A DNA stretch of 64,000 bases from CAWGGS01 sp046704745 (GTDB lineage Bacteria; Desulfobacterota; Desulfobulbia; Desulfobulbales; Desulfocapsaceae): contig JBJKRL010000043.1 of NCBI GenBank assembly GCA_046704745.1, forward strand, positions 1 through 64,000. Reading direction: 5' to 3'. The position numbers and the translations under genes are program-made. Below the pieces are notes generated by a model. The model was not told the origin of the DNA. It did no database searches and was given only the letters and a program-made list of their open reading frames with translations. Below, piece after piece: positions 8,095 to 17,697 of this stretch (the first letter of the stretch is position 1; each line of letters begins with the position of its first letter).

Positions 8095-11000
8095 ATGTTC
8101 GATTTCTTTCACAAACATCCCCATCTGCTCTTTAGTCTGATCGCCGGTTTTTTCGTACTGGGCGTCTACGGCCTTATCGTCATGCCCAAGAACCTTTTTC
8201 CCGACAGCGACCGGCCGACCATCATCGTTATGAGTCAGGTTCCCGGCGCCACAGCCAACGTGGTCGCCGCCACGGTTTCCAAACCCATCGAAGAAGAGGT
8301 TTCGACCCTGTCCCAGATCCGCCAGGTCAGCTCCGTTAATATCCCTGGAATGTCCATCGTCACAGCCGAATTCGAGTACGCCAAGGGATTGGAACCGGCT
8401 GACATCGATGTGGGTAACGCCGTGGGTAAGGTTCGCGGCAAACTGCCTCAAGACGTCAATCCCTCCATCTACATGGCCGGCTCCCATATTCTGCCGGTGG
8501 ATGTGTTCGCGCTGTTACCGGCCGGCGGCGGTCTGACCCTGGACGATGTCCGCAAGATCGCCGAAAGTGACATCAAGCCCGCCCTGCTGTGCAATCCGGA
8601 AGTGGGCAATGTGGAAATTTTCGGCAGCTACCAGAGCGCGATCACCATCAATGTAAACCCCTTCAAGGCCAGGGCCGCAGGGGTGAACCTGGAGAGGATC
8701 GCAACGACAGTGCATGATCTTGACCGGGACATTCCCATCGGTATCAGCAAGAATGCCGATACCTTCTTCACCATCACCGTGTATGGCGAAAAAACCGGTG
8801 TTGAGGCGCTGCGCATGCTGCCTGTGGCCACCAACGTGCGCTTGGGGGATATCTCCGACATCAAATGGGAGCATCAGAAGCGTTTTTCCGGTTATGAAGG
8901 CAACGGAAAGGCCGCCATCGCCCTGGTGATCCAGCGTGCACCGGGCGGATCGGTGCTGACCACCAGCACTGCCGGCCGAGCGGTCATCGAAAAACTGAAA
9001 ACCCGCTATCACAATATCCGCTTCGAACTGGCCGACACCCAGCGCAACCTCATCCAGACCGCCAACACCAACATGCTCGATGCATTGCGGGATGCCATCA
9101 TTTTTACCCTGCTGATCATCCTTCTTTTTCTCGGCAACCTGAAGGCCGTGGCCGCAGCCCTGGCCTCAATTCCCATGGTATTCTTTGCCACCCTGGCTAT
9201 CATCTGGATGAGGGGCGGCGAGCTGAACATTGTCATTTATACAGCCATCATCCTGGCCTTGGGCATACTGGTGGATGACGCGGTCGTCGTCCTGGAAAAC
9301 ATCGAGCGTCATCTGGAGGTGCTGAAAGAGGACCTGAACACTGCCATTATCACCGGCACAAAGGAGGTGATCGTACCGGTTTTTGCCGGCACTGTCGCCA
9401 CGGTGGCCGTCATGTTCCCTTTCCTGTTCGTTGGCGATTTTCCCCAGCAGATCTACCGGCCCCTGATATCCACGCTGATCATCTCCCTGGTGGTTTCCTA
9501 CTTCCTGTCCATTACCTTCATTCCTGCCATCTCCTTTTTCCTCTACCGCAATGGGGCTGCCAAAACACGTTTTGAGCAACTGATCGCGCGGCTCTACGAA
9601 AAAAGTTTCGGACGCCTGGCCGGCCCTTATCTGGCCATCCTGCGGTTTTCCTCCAGGGGACACTCCCGTTGGCGACGAGTCCTGATGTCAATCGGCGTGG
9701 TGATGCTTCTGATCATAAGCGTCAAAACTATCAAGCCGCTGATCGGCAACGACCTGGCGCCGCCCATGGACACCGGCATTATCAAGGCCCATGTCAGGTT
9801 TTCCGCCAACGAGACGGTGGAGGCGGCGGAAAATCGCCTCAAACCCTTTATGGCATGGCTTAGGCGGCAACCGGAAGTACTTATGAGTTCGGTGAGCTTC
9901 GGTTCCGAGCCCGGTGTCCTGTCCCTGGGCTCGGGGGCCTTGCCTGCCGAGGCTATGATGACCATCAACTGCGTCGATCGTTTCCACCGCAAGAAAAACA
10001 TCTGGCAGATCGAAGATGAGATTCGCTCACATCTCTCCGGTCTGCGCAACGTCAAAGCGGCCGACGTGTACGATTTCGGCGCCACCCCCATGTCCAGCAT
10101 CAGAGCCCCTGTAGACGTAAGGCTGCTGGCCGAGGATTACCATGTGCTGCTGAAGGCCGCGAAAAAGGCAACAGCAGCCCTGGCTAAGGTCAGAGGACTG
10201 ACATCCGTCACCACCAGCTGGGACAGCGATTTTACCGAGGCCCGTCTCAATATCGATAGCAACCTCGCCCTGGCCTACGGCATAACACCGATGCAGGTTG
10301 CCGCTCAGCTTCCCCTGGCCGGCCTTCCCGTGGCGATCAGCGCCAACCTGGTTACCATGCAGAATCAATTCGTGCGACTCTACTTCAACCACCCGTTTGA
10401 CGGCAACCCGGATCAGTTGCGCTTGATCCCGATCCAGACTCCCAAGGGATCGGTGCCTCTTTCGGCTTTGGCGCAAATCGAATACGGCCTCACCGCCAAC
10501 AGGATCGAGCGCAACCAGCTGCTCTACTCGTTGGATGTATCAGGATACCGCAAGCGGCGCCCCATTTCCATCTTGACCGAAGATTCCCAGATCGCATTGA
10601 AGAGAGCCGGGATAAAAGGGGTTGAGATCAGTCAGGAGGGCGACATCAAACAGATGAAGGACTCTTTCGGGCGGATGATCAAGTCCATCGGAATCGGGAT
10701 TATTCTGCTGCTTCTGGCGCTGGTGGCCATTTATCAATCGGTGCGCCTGGCCGTCATCATGGTCCTGGTGCTGCCGCTTGCCATGATCGGGGCCTTCTGG
10801 GGCATGTTTTTGTTCAACAAGCCAATCTGCATGCCCAGCCAGGTGGGCATCCTGCTGCTTTTCGGCATCATCATCAAGAATTCGATTTTGCTGATCGATT
10901 TTTACCAGGAGTTCAGAAAGAAACATGCGCCACCTCTTGAGGCGGCTCTGGAAAGCGTGAGGGTGCGGTTCCGCCCGGTATTCATGACGGCCTTCGGCAC

Positions 11001-11163
11001 CATTGCCGGCATGATCCCCATTGCCTTCGAATGGGCGGTAGGATTGGAACGGCTGTCACCGCTCGCCGACGTCGCCATCGGCGGCTTGCTTGTTGGCACA
11101 ATATTAACCCTGATCTATATCCCGATGTTTGCATACAGCATTGAAAAACCTACATCTATATAA
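8095..11163 (+). CDS. RND-family efflux pump (AcrB/MexB-like)
   Basis: 1022 residues, the normal length for RND exporters. The N-terminus has TM1 followed by the porter domain; a hydrophobic cluster of TMs spans residues about 330-540 and again 860-1010. The proton-relay pair is present in TM4 (ILVDDAVVVLENIERH), which fits drug/hydrophobe exporters better than the metal exporters, whose pattern differs here. It begins 9 bases after the adaptor gene. Last gene of the tripartite operon; substrate unknown. The proximity of chromate, molybdate and arsenic genes is suggestive only. Confidence 0.85.
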   Translation: MFDFFHKHPHLLFSLIAGFFVLGVYGLIVMPKNLFPDSDRPTIIVMSQVPGATANVVAATVSKPIEEEVSTLSQIRQVSSVNIPGMSIVTAEFEYAKGLEPADIDVGNAVGKVRGKLPQDVNPSIYMAGSHILPVDVFALLPAGGGLTLDDVRKIAESDIKPALLCNPEVGNVEIFGSYQSAITINVNPFKARAAGVNLERIATTVHDLDRDIPIGISKNADTFFTITVYGEKTGVEALRMLPVATNVRLGDISDIKWEHQKRFSGYEGNGKAAIALVIQRAPGGSVLTTSTAGRAVIEKLKTRYHNIRFELADTQRNLIQTANTNMLDALRDAIIFTLLIILLFLGNLKAVAAALASIPMVFFATLAIIWMRGGELNIVIYTAIILALGILVDDAVVVLENIERHLEVLKEDLNTAIITGTKEVIVPVFAGTVATVAVMFPFLFVGDFPQQIYRPLISTLIISLVVSYFLSITFIPAISFFLYRNGAAKTRFEQLIARLYEKSFGRLAGPYLAILRFSSRGHSRWRRVLMSIGVVMLLIISVKTIKPLIGNDLAPPMDTGIIKAHVRFSANETVEAAENRLKPFMAWLRRQPEVLMSSVSFGSEPGVLSLGSGALPAEAMMTINCVDRFHRKKNIWQIEDEIRSHLSGLRNVKAADVYDFGATPMSSIRAPVDVRLLAEDYHVLLKAAKKATAALAKVRGLTSVTTSWDSDFTEARLNIDSNLALAYGITPMQVAAQLPLAGLPVAISANLVTMQNQFVRLYFNHPFDGNPDQLRLIPIQTPKGSVPLSALAQIEYGLTANRIERNQLLYSLDVSGYRKRRPISILTEDSQIALKRAGIKGVEISQEGDIKQMKDSFGRMIKSIGIGIILLLLALVAIYQSVRLAVIMVLVLPLAMIGAFWGMFLFNKPICMPSQVGILLLFGIIIKNSILLIDFYQEFRKKHAPPLEAALESVRVRFRPVFMTAFGTIAGMIPIAFEWAVGLERLSPLADVAIGGLLVGTILTLIYIPMFAYSIEKPTSI

Positions 11164-11353
11164 TATCTTAAATTATATTATATGGATAGATGAATCAGGC
11201 GGAATAAGAGAAACACATAGCCAAGGCTTTTTAACCCGAAAATTACAAGAGAGGATACACAGCAAGAAATGAATTGAATTGTCTAATCTTGAAAAAAGTA
11301 TCCATCCGGAAGATGAGGAGCATCCCGAAATTTCAAATGGGATCACTGTGTAC

Positions 11354-11887
11354 TTATTCAAAATGAAACTGTGAGAGATACTTTGCCAAAGCTTCTTTTT
11401 TTTCTCCTGCCAGGGTCGGACAATTGGTATGGTCCTTGACTCCTTCAATGACCCGGACGGCAAAGACCATGCAGGTTGGTTCGCCACATACCCGGCAGTT
11501 GGTTTTCGGCAGCAGCTTGAGGACATCCATCATGGTCGGCTGTTTTACTCCTTCTGTGCTCGGTTCAATACTCTCGCGATTTTCCCAGGCACTGTTGATC
11601 TCGCGCTGCAGCCAGGCGACGATTTTTTCCGCCTGTTCCTCGTCCCGCAAGGCATTGACCGCAATCTTGCGCGGATGAATGGTGATCAGTTTGCCGGAGT
11701 TCTTCAGGGTCAGTGCGGGCGGGTCTTTGATATAACCGAAACCGCCGAGAACCGTGTTAAGATAAGGCAGAACCGCACCTACGTCATTGTTAAGATGGGC
11801 AAAACAATGCAGAGTCTGGGCTCCGGCATTGCATTTCGAACGGAAAATCTCCAAGGTATACCCACTGAGCAGCATTTCATCCTCCAT
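11354..11887 (-). CDS. Fe-S cluster-binding protein linked to the ars operon
   Basis: 177 residues. The N-terminal about 100 residues (SGYTLEIFRSKCNAGAQ, HCFAHLNNDVGAVLPYLN, ITIHPRKIAVNAL) form a domain I recall from uncharacterised archaeal and deltaproteobacterial proteins, with three Cys/His positions. The C-terminus has a four-cysteine FeS domain (TNCRVCGEPTCMVFAVR then NCP), the type seen in RnfB and CO-dehydrogenase corrinoid proteins, expected to hold one [4Fe-4S] cluster. It lies 45 bases after the radical SAM gene and ends the operon headed by acr3, so it is a candidate electron-transfer or metal-handling partner of that enzyme. Confidence 0.6.
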   Translation of the reverse strand: MEDEMLLSGYTLEIFRSKCNAGAQTLHCFAHLNNDVGAVLPYLNTVLGGFGYIKDPPALTLKNSGKLITIHPRKIAVNALRDEEQAEKIVAWLQREINSAWENRESIEPSTEGVKQPTMMDVLKLLPKTNCRVCGEPTCMVFAVRVIEGVKDHTNCPTLAGEKKEALAKYLSQFHFE

Positions 11888-11932
11888 ATGTTTGTTGACG
11901 TGCAGAGCTCCGCTGGGTCCGCGATGCAGTCA

Positions 11933-13225
11933 CTATAAACAGCGAATTCCCCCCAGACTCCATTGGCAGTGTCCGCACGGCACATCGCTCCCATAGCAGT
12001 CGTGGCCATAAAGCCCTTTATCCTTGACCAGGGGGGCGCACGGTCCCATGGAGCATGTCCAGCACTGTGCATAGTCGTACCGGCCAGCCTCGTCACGAAA
12101 CTGTCTGTATTCTGTGTGGTTCCAGATCGACCCGAGCGGCGATTCTTGTATATTGCCAAACGAGCATTCTGCTACCTCGACGTCCTCTCCGAACATCCGG
12201 CAGGAATAGGTATGCCAGAGAAAATGACAGGGCATGACTGCACCACTTGCGGCGATGAAAACCGCCTTGTCGGCGAGAAACGGACAGACCCGTTCCAACA
12301 GTGTCTCGTTTTCCGGCAGGAACAGCTCTATGCCGTAAACGTCCGCCATAGCCCTCCCTTCAACAAAGGATTCTTTCGTTATCCAAGGATTGACCTTTTC
12401 ATGTTCGAGCAGGCTTTGCAGATGCAGACGAATATCCCTTGCTCTTGCCTCCTGCATCAAGTCGTGAAAGAGCTGCAACACCTTCTGATCCGTCGCTGTT
12501 TTCTTGAACTTCAGGTAACTGGCTAGGCAATTTGCCAGATCGACTCCCAGGGCCGCCGCCTGTTCTTTGTAGCTGTTGAACAGCTGGATAGCTTCCGGAG
12601 GATTTGGATTGAAAAGACCCGATCCCTCTGTCACCTTATCGTAGTGCAACAGGTGGGTGGCGATAAAAAAATCCGCGCCGTTGTCACCGGCCCACTTGAT
12701 GAACAGCGGAAGATCCCGGATGTTTTCTCTGGTCAGCACCATTTCCAGACCGATCCGCAATTCAGCGGAAAGGTGGTGTCTTGCTGCTGCGAGATTTTTG
12801 ACGGCCCTCGACACGGCGGTATGGGAATGCTCGCCATTTCCGTCATAATCGTCCTCAAGACTGTCCAGTGAAAGACAGACGGTATTCAGACCGGCTGAGA
12901 CAAGCTCAAGACTATTCTGTTCGTCCAGGAGAAACCCGTTGGTCTGGAACCCAATGGTCGCTGCCGGTGGCATCGCGTTTCTCGCCAGTTCGATTATTTC
13001 CAAGAGATCCGGATGCAATAGTGGCTCGCCGATGCCGTTTAAAATCAGGGTCTTTGCCCGAGCGAGCGCCGGAACCAGGTTTTTGAAGACGGCGAGCGGC
13101 AGATCTTCGTCGACGATGGCGCTTCCGGCAGCATATTTGACACACATCCGGCAATGGAGATTGCAGCGGGTGGTAATCTCGACGTAGATCTTCTCCGGAT
13201 ACAGATCGGTCTTGAGGTGATTCAC
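11933..13225 (-). CDS. Radical SAM/SPASM enzyme in the arsenic operon
   Basis: 430 residues. The radical-SAM motif CNLHCRMC (C-x3-C-x2-C) is at residues 21-28, followed by the GxGEP glycine motif (NGIGEPLLHPDL). The C-terminal third is a SPASM-type cysteine-rich domain (about ten cysteines, including CPFLADK, CWTCSMGPC and a final PCGHC), expected to bind auxiliary Fe-S clusters. SPASM enzymes typically modify peptides or act as metalloenzyme maturases. Position between the arsenite exporter Acr3 and a small Fe-S protein is not typical of ArsS (arsenosugar) or ArsM pathways. Substrate unknown. Confidence 0.75.
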   Translation of the reverse strand: MNHLKTDLYPEKIYVEITTRCNLHCRMCVKYAAGSAIVDEDLPLAVFKNLVPALARAKTLILNGIGEPLLHPDLLEIIELARNAMPPAATIGFQTNGFLLDEQNSLELVSAGLNTVCLSLDSLEDDYDGNGEHSHTAVSRAVKNLAAARHHLSAELRIGLEMVLTRENIRDLPLFIKWAGDNGADFFIATHLLHYDKVTEGSGLFNPNPPEAIQLFNSYKEQAAALGVDLANCLASYLKFKKTATDQKVLQLFHDLMQEARARDIRLHLQSLLEHEKVNPWITKESFVEGRAMADVYGIELFLPENETLLERVCPFLADKAVFIAASGAVMPCHFLWHTYSCRMFGEDVEVAECSFGNIQESPLGSIWNHTEYRQFRDEAGRYDYAQCWTCSMGPCAPLVKDKGLYGHDCYGSDVPCGHCQWSLGGIRCL

Positions 13226-13227
13226 GA

Positions 13228-13341
13228 CTAACCTCTTTGGTACAAGATACGGTATACGATTGTGTCGGAAACCAGCGAAAGGACTTGTTGCAGACGGGAC
13301 GCATCGACAGCAATCACCGGCATTTTAATCGGGACGGCCAC
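13228..13341 (-). CDS. Possible 37-residue ORF between acr3 and the radical SAM gene
   Basis: A GTG-initiated frame with an AGGAG about 10 bases upstream; its stop lies two bases before the radical SAM start. It encodes a short basic/hydrophobic peptide (MAVPIKMPVIAVDASR at the N-terminus) with no cysteine and no recognisable leader motif. Because SPASM enzymes often act on small peptides encoded next door, it deserves note, but it could equally be chance or a leftover of a degraded gene. Confidence 0.25.
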   Translation of the reverse strand: MAVPIKMPVIAVDASRLQQVLSLVSDTIVYRILYQRG

Positions 13342-13387
13342 TATAAAATATACTCCTGCCGGAGTAATGAAGAATACTTTCCGGGGT

Positions 13388-14476
13388 TCATTCTTTTGTC
13401 CGAACGTGGCAGACGCCGGTAAGCGTTCTGTTTTCGTATGGAAAATATCTTGTTTTCAATCTCAGGGCCACATTGACCAGTGAAATCAAGACCGGAACTT
13501 CAACCAACGGGCCGATGACCGCGGCAAAAGCCTCACCGGAGTTGATCCCGAAAACGGCAATAGCGACGGCGATTGCCAGCTCAAAATTATTCGAAGCTGC
13601 GGTGAAACTGAGTGTCGCCGTCTGCTCATAGGTCGCCCCGACACGGGCCGAGAGATAGAACGAAACGGCAAACATGACCAGGAAATAGATAGTCAGAGGC
13701 AGGGCGATGCGTAAAACATCAAACGGCAGCTGGACTATGTATTCTCCCTTTAACGAAAACATCACCAGAATGGTAAAAAGAAGGAAAAGCAATGTCAACG
13801 GGCTGATTCTCGGGATAAAGACCTCTTCATACCATTGCCGCCCTCTGGTTTTGAGTCCGATAAACCGGCTCGCCATTCCAGCCAGGAAAGGGATGCCTAG
13901 GTAGATGAAGACGGATTTGGCAATTTCTCCGATTGAGACATTGACTGTGGTCCCGTCAAGACCGAACCAGCGCGGAACAACGGTTATAAATACCCAGGCA
14001 TAAAAAGAAAAGAAGAGAACCTGAAAGATCGAATTGAAAGCCACCAGACCTGCACAGTATTCCGTGTCGCCATCGGCCAGATCGTTCCAGACGATGACCA
14101 TGGCGATACATCGGGCCAGGCCGATAAGGATAAGGCCGACCATATACTCGTGATGACCGGAAAGAAAAGTAATCGCGAGAAGGAACATGAAGACCGGACC
14201 GATAACCCAATTCTGGACCAAAGAAAGCAACAAAACTTTCCCGTTTTTGAAGACCTGACCGAGTTCTTCGTACTTGACCTTGGCCAGTGGCGGGTACATC
14301 ATCATGATGAGGCCTATGGCGATGGGAATGTTGGTCGTTCCCACCTGGAACCTATTGATGATATCGGTAATTGCAGGAAAGAGATAGCCTCCGAGAACAC
14401 CGACAAACATGGCGGCAAAGATCCATAAGGTGAGAAATCTGTCTATAAACGAAAGTTTTTTATTGGATGTGGACAT
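13388..14476 (-). CDS. acr3: Arsenite efflux transporter Acr3
   Basis: 362 residues with ten predicted membrane segments. The conserved Acr3 segment LARCIAMVIVWNDLADGD contains the essential cysteine of TM4, and TASNNFELAIAVAIAVFG is the conserved TM9 region with its glutamate. Acr3 extrudes arsenite using the proton gradient. It is divergent from arsR (14791), which very likely represses it, and heads the minus-strand operon that continues with the radical SAM and Fe-S genes. Confidence 0.9.
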   Translation of the reverse strand: MSTSNKKLSFIDRFLTLWIFAAMFVGVLGGYLFPAITDIINRFQVGTTNIPIAIGLIMMMYPPLAKVKYEELGQVFKNGKVLLLSLVQNWVIGPVFMFLLAITFLSGHHEYMVGLILIGLARCIAMVIVWNDLADGDTEYCAGLVAFNSIFQVLFFSFYAWVFITVVPRWFGLDGTTVNVSIGEIAKSVFIYLGIPFLAGMASRFIGLKTRGRQWYEEVFIPRISPLTLLFLLFTILVMFSLKGEYIVQLPFDVLRIALPLTIYFLVMFAVSFYLSARVGATYEQTATLSFTAASNNFELAIAVAIAVFGINSGEAFAAVIGPLVEVPVLISLVNVALRLKTRYFPYENRTLTGVCHVRTKE

Positions 14477-14790
14477 GGCATATTGTGAGATGAGAGTTGA
14501 GAAAGAAGAAAATACTATCTTACTGCTATCTTTAGAGGGTTATTAATCCGCTTAAGCAAATATGTCAACAGACAGATCTTGTCAATTATCTCATATAAAA
14601 AAGGTACTAGCCAAATAAAGAATATAATATTATATCTGTATATCCAGATTGAATTTTTTATGGAAAGCACGTTGGAGGGTGATTTTCGTGTTTGTAGCTT
14701 ACTGAATCATCGCATTGGTCTTGAAACCTTTTAAGGTTGTCGTGGTTCATCACGACTGATTCCAATAAAGGCTTACGGTACTAAGAACGC
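14477..14790. promoter_or_regulatory. Divergent acr3/arsR promoter region
   Basis: 314 bases, AT-rich, with no open gene. It must hold both promoters. A short dyad ATCTG-N6-CAGAT lies at 14634-14649 beside TATAAT-like sequence (14622-14633) and is a weak candidate ArsR operator; nothing else stands out. Confidence 0.4.
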
Positions 14791-15141
14791 ATGAAAACAA
14801 CCGTCGACATCTTTAAATCATTGGCTGACGAGACACGGCTTCGGCTGCTTTTGCTTCTGCAGAGCAGTGGGGAACTCTGCGTATGCGACCTTATGCATGC
14901 TCTTGAGATGAAGCAGTCGACTATCTCTCGTCATTTGGCTTACCTGAAGAAAAACGGCTGGCTGCAGGACAGGCGCGGTGGGGTGTGGATGTATTATTCC
15001 CTGAAAAAAGACCTGAATCCTTTGTTGCAGTCAGAACTCGTTCTGATAATTTCTATCCTTTCCAATACCAAGACACATCGAACTGATCAGGAACGGCTTA
15101 AATATTATCTGGAGACAAAGGATACAAGTTCCTGCGCCTGA
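14791..15141 (+). CDS. arsR: ArsR-family arsenic-responsive repressor
   Basis: 116 residues, a winged-helix regulator of the ArsR/SmtB family. The As(III)-binding motif ELCVCDL is present at the start of the DNA-binding helix region (residues 28-34), followed by MKQSTISRHLAYLKKNGWL (recognition helix and wing). This CxC in the ELCVCDL context is the classical arsenite sensor. It is divergent from acr3 and is expected to release the shared promoter when arsenite binds. Confidence 0.9.
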   Translation: MKTTVDIFKSLADETRLRLLLLLQSSGELCVCDLMHALEMKQSTISRHLAYLKKNGWLQDRRGGVWMYYSLKKDLNPLLQSELVLIISILSNTKTHRTDQERLKYYLETKDTSSCA

Positions 15142-15200
15142 CAGAGATATTTTAATCTATATAATCACCATCGCAGCTCCCATAAGACTATTTGCTTGAC

Positions 15201-15308
15201 TTTGGTGAACACTGTGTAAATTTGGAGCTGCATAGGTTTTCTTAAAACATATTGGATCTTTTACGCTTCCTCCAAATTGACACAGTGTTCATGAGAAATC
15301 CGGGCTAG
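15201..15308 (-). repeat. 108-bp dispersed repeat, copy A (partner of 48816-48923)
   Basis: Read on the minus strand this is nearly identical, with one visible mismatch, to 48816-48923. Inside it, AACACTGTGT-AATTTGGAG and its complement form 20-base near-perfect inverted arms, so it can fold as a hairpin. Its outer end TAGCCCGGATTTCTCATGAAC supplies the TAG stop codon of the gene at 15305-17695. No protein is encoded. It behaves like a short non-autonomous mobile repeat. Confidence 0.8.
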
Positions 15309-17695
15309 CGGTAGAGCAGATACTTTTCCCTCAGCTTGAAAAAATCCGACAAAGGTCGCCGCCACGAGATGGCTATCTTCCGCGGATCACGACCGTTTTT
15401 TATGGCAGCAAGAACAGACTTCGAGCCGATCATACCTCTTGTATCCTCAATCCGGAAGGTATGTGGATAAAGCCTTTGCAGGGCGTTGATGATCTCGATC
15501 CCCAACAAGGGGGTATTCAACACTCTCCGATCCACAACCGTAATCCTCACACCATGACAAAGACGATTCTGATAAATGTCGGCCGAAGGCGTAAAATCGG
15601 CAGCCTCAATTTTCACACCGGAAATATTACGTTTTTTCAAAAAGTTAGATAGGTTGTGGGCTTCGATCCACGGCGAGCCCACAATTTCAAACGGTGTTTT
15701 GGTGCCCCGTCCGACACTGACATTTGCTCCTTCCACCAGGGCCACTCCCGGATAGAGCGTGGCCTCGGCCAGGTCACGCAGGTTCGGTGAGGGATTTATC
15801 CATGCAAGCCCTGTCTGATCATACCATCGGGTCCGAATATAATTTTTCATCTTGATGATTCTAAGACGTACCCCGATTTTGTATTCATCGTTGAACATTC
15901 GAGCAAGTTCCCCCACCGTCATACCGTGTCTGATCGGCAAGGGGAAATAGGATGTGAAGGATCTCGCTGTTTGATCTGCAACCGGCCCCTGGATAAAGGA
16001 GGCGGTAATGGGATTAGGCCGATCCAGGACATAAAAGGCGATCCCTTTTTTGGCTGCTGCTTGCATTGCATATCCCATTGTGGAGATGTAGGTGTAGAAA
16101 CGTGCTCCCGCATCCTGAATATCAAAAACCAGGGCGTCAAGACCTGCAAGCATGTCAGCGGTCGGTTTTACCACCTTCCCATACAGACTATAGATGGGAA
16201 GCCCTGTTTTCGCATCTACCGAAGAAGCGACCTTTTCATCGGCTGTCCCGGAGAGGCCGTGTTCGGGGCTGAATATGGCTCTCAGTTTGACTTCCGGAGC
16301 ATTTTTTAATAGATCTATGGTTCTCTCCCCTTTTGCATCGCGTCCGGTATGATTGGTAATCAGCCCGACACGCAAACCGGCCAGAGCAGAAAAGCCCGAA
16401 TCCGCCAGGACATCTATCCCCGTTTTGACCGTAACGGCAAAAATTTTTTTTACCTTCAGAGGCGCTGAAATCCTTAAGGGTTGAGGCGGATGCGATTGAA
16501 GGACGATTTGAGATTTGAGGGCGTCTGCCACAACCTGTGTTATTTCTGAGCGCAAGGCTCTCACATCCCCTCCGCCTTTGGAATAAAGCCGATTGGTTAG
16601 AATGATTATATACGTCTTGTCGGCAGGGTCGATCCATAAGGATGTACCCGTATATCCCAGGTGGCCGTAAGATCCGGCAGGCAATACAGGTTTCGGCTCT
16701 TTTTCAAAAGATTGTTCCAGGTCCCAGCCAAGACCACGCAAGCGTGTTTTACCGGGTGGAGATTGAGGACGCGTCATCATGCCGATCGTTTCCGGTCTCA
16801 GGATTTGCACCCCGCCCTGTCTGCCGCGATGCAGCATCATTTCGGCAAACTTTGCAAGATCGTCGGCGGTGGAAAAGAGCCCTGCATGGCCGCAGATCCC
16901 GCCCATGAGATAACATGAGGGATCCTGGACCACACCGCAAATACGCAGGCCACCTCTATAGTCGCTGGGAGCAATGCGGTTTCTGTTCGTCAGAGCCGGC
17001 CGAAAGCCGGTATCCCTCATCCCGAGAGGTTTAAAGATGTGTTTTGTACAGTACCTGTCGAGGCGCAGTCCGGTTACCCTTCTTACAAGTTCTCCCAGAA
17101 CTTCGAAATTAATATCACTGTAGATAAACGTACTGCCGGGAGGAGCTTCAAGCTTCTCGTCTACGATCTTCCTGAGTGCCTCTCCATACCCTGACCACTT
17201 TGGACAGTCATCAAGGTCCGGTTGCAGTCCCGAATAATGGGTAAGCAGCTGCCGGATGGTGATCCGTGACTTGCCGTTCTTGCCAAATGACGGCCAATAC
17301 TTCACCACCCGGTCATTCAGCGAAATTTTTTTCTCTTCAACGAGCTGCATCACGGCAGTAGTCGTTGCAACTACCTTGGTCAATGAAGCGAGATCAAAAA
17401 TGGTATCAGCCGTCATGGGAGTCGGCAGCGGATCGAGCGAACGGTACCCAAAGGCTCGGCGATAGACAATGCTTCCGTTGTTTCCGATCAGGATGACGGC
17501 ACCGGGTGTCTTGCCGTCGTGAATCTCTTTTTCAGCAATTTCCCTTATGGGAGCCAAACGGTCGGTGGTAAACTTCGCCACCGGCACCCGGACGGTTGCC
17601 GCTGCCGGCTCCGGGTTGCAAAAAAAGGCTATTGTCCAAAACAGCAGACCGAGAATGCCAGACACGTATCTAAAATAAGTCACCCCTTCTTTCAT
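15305..17695 (-). CDS. Serine beta-lactamase-like domain fused to NamZ/DUF1343 exo-muramidase
   Basis: 796 residues. After a signal peptide, residues about 40-390 are a class-C beta-lactamase/esterase fold with the catalytic SLTK tetrad (S-x-x-K), a YSD (Y-x-N-like) motif and GHLGYTG. Residues about 415-795 are DUF1343, the NamZ family of exo-beta-N-acetylmuramidases (LRVGLITNHTG, FSPEHGLSG, VFDIQDAGARFYTY, VLDRPNPI). The combination suggests an envelope enzyme acting on peptidoglycan fragments. It is followed three bases later by the DUF4015 gene going upstream, so co-transcription is likely. Its TAG stop codon belongs to the repeat at 15201-15308. Confidence 0.85.
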   Translation of the reverse strand: MKEGVTYFRYVSGILGLLFWTIAFFCNPEPAAATVRVPVAKFTTDRLAPIREIAEKEIHDGKTPGAVILIGNNGSIVYRRAFGYRSLDPLPTPMTADTIFDLASLTKVVATTTAVMQLVEEKKISLNDRVVKYWPSFGKNGKSRITIRQLLTHYSGLQPDLDDCPKWSGYGEALRKIVDEKLEAPPGSTFIYSDINFEVLGELVRRVTGLRLDRYCTKHIFKPLGMRDTGFRPALTNRNRIAPSDYRGGLRICGVVQDPSCYLMGGICGHAGLFSTADDLAKFAEMMLHRGRQGGVQILRPETIGMMTRPQSPPGKTRLRGLGWDLEQSFEKEPKPVLPAGSYGHLGYTGTSLWIDPADKTYIIILTNRLYSKGGGDVRALRSEITQVVADALKSQIVLQSHPPQPLRISAPLKVKKIFAVTVKTGIDVLADSGFSALAGLRVGLITNHTGRDAKGERTIDLLKNAPEVKLRAIFSPEHGLSGTADEKVASSVDAKTGLPIYSLYGKVVKPTADMLAGLDALVFDIQDAGARFYTYISTMGYAMQAAAKKGIAFYVLDRPNPITASFIQGPVADQTARSFTSYFPLPIRHGMTVGELARMFNDEYKIGVRLRIIKMKNYIRTRWYDQTGLAWINPSPNLRDLAEATLYPGVALVEGANVSVGRGTKTPFEIVGSPWIEAHNLSNFLKKRNISGVKIEAADFTPSADIYQNRLCHGVRITVVDRRVLNTPLLGIEIINALQRLYPHTFRIEDTRGMIGSKSVLAAIKNGRDPRKIAISWRRPLSDFFKLREKYLLYR

Positions 17696-17697
17696 AT

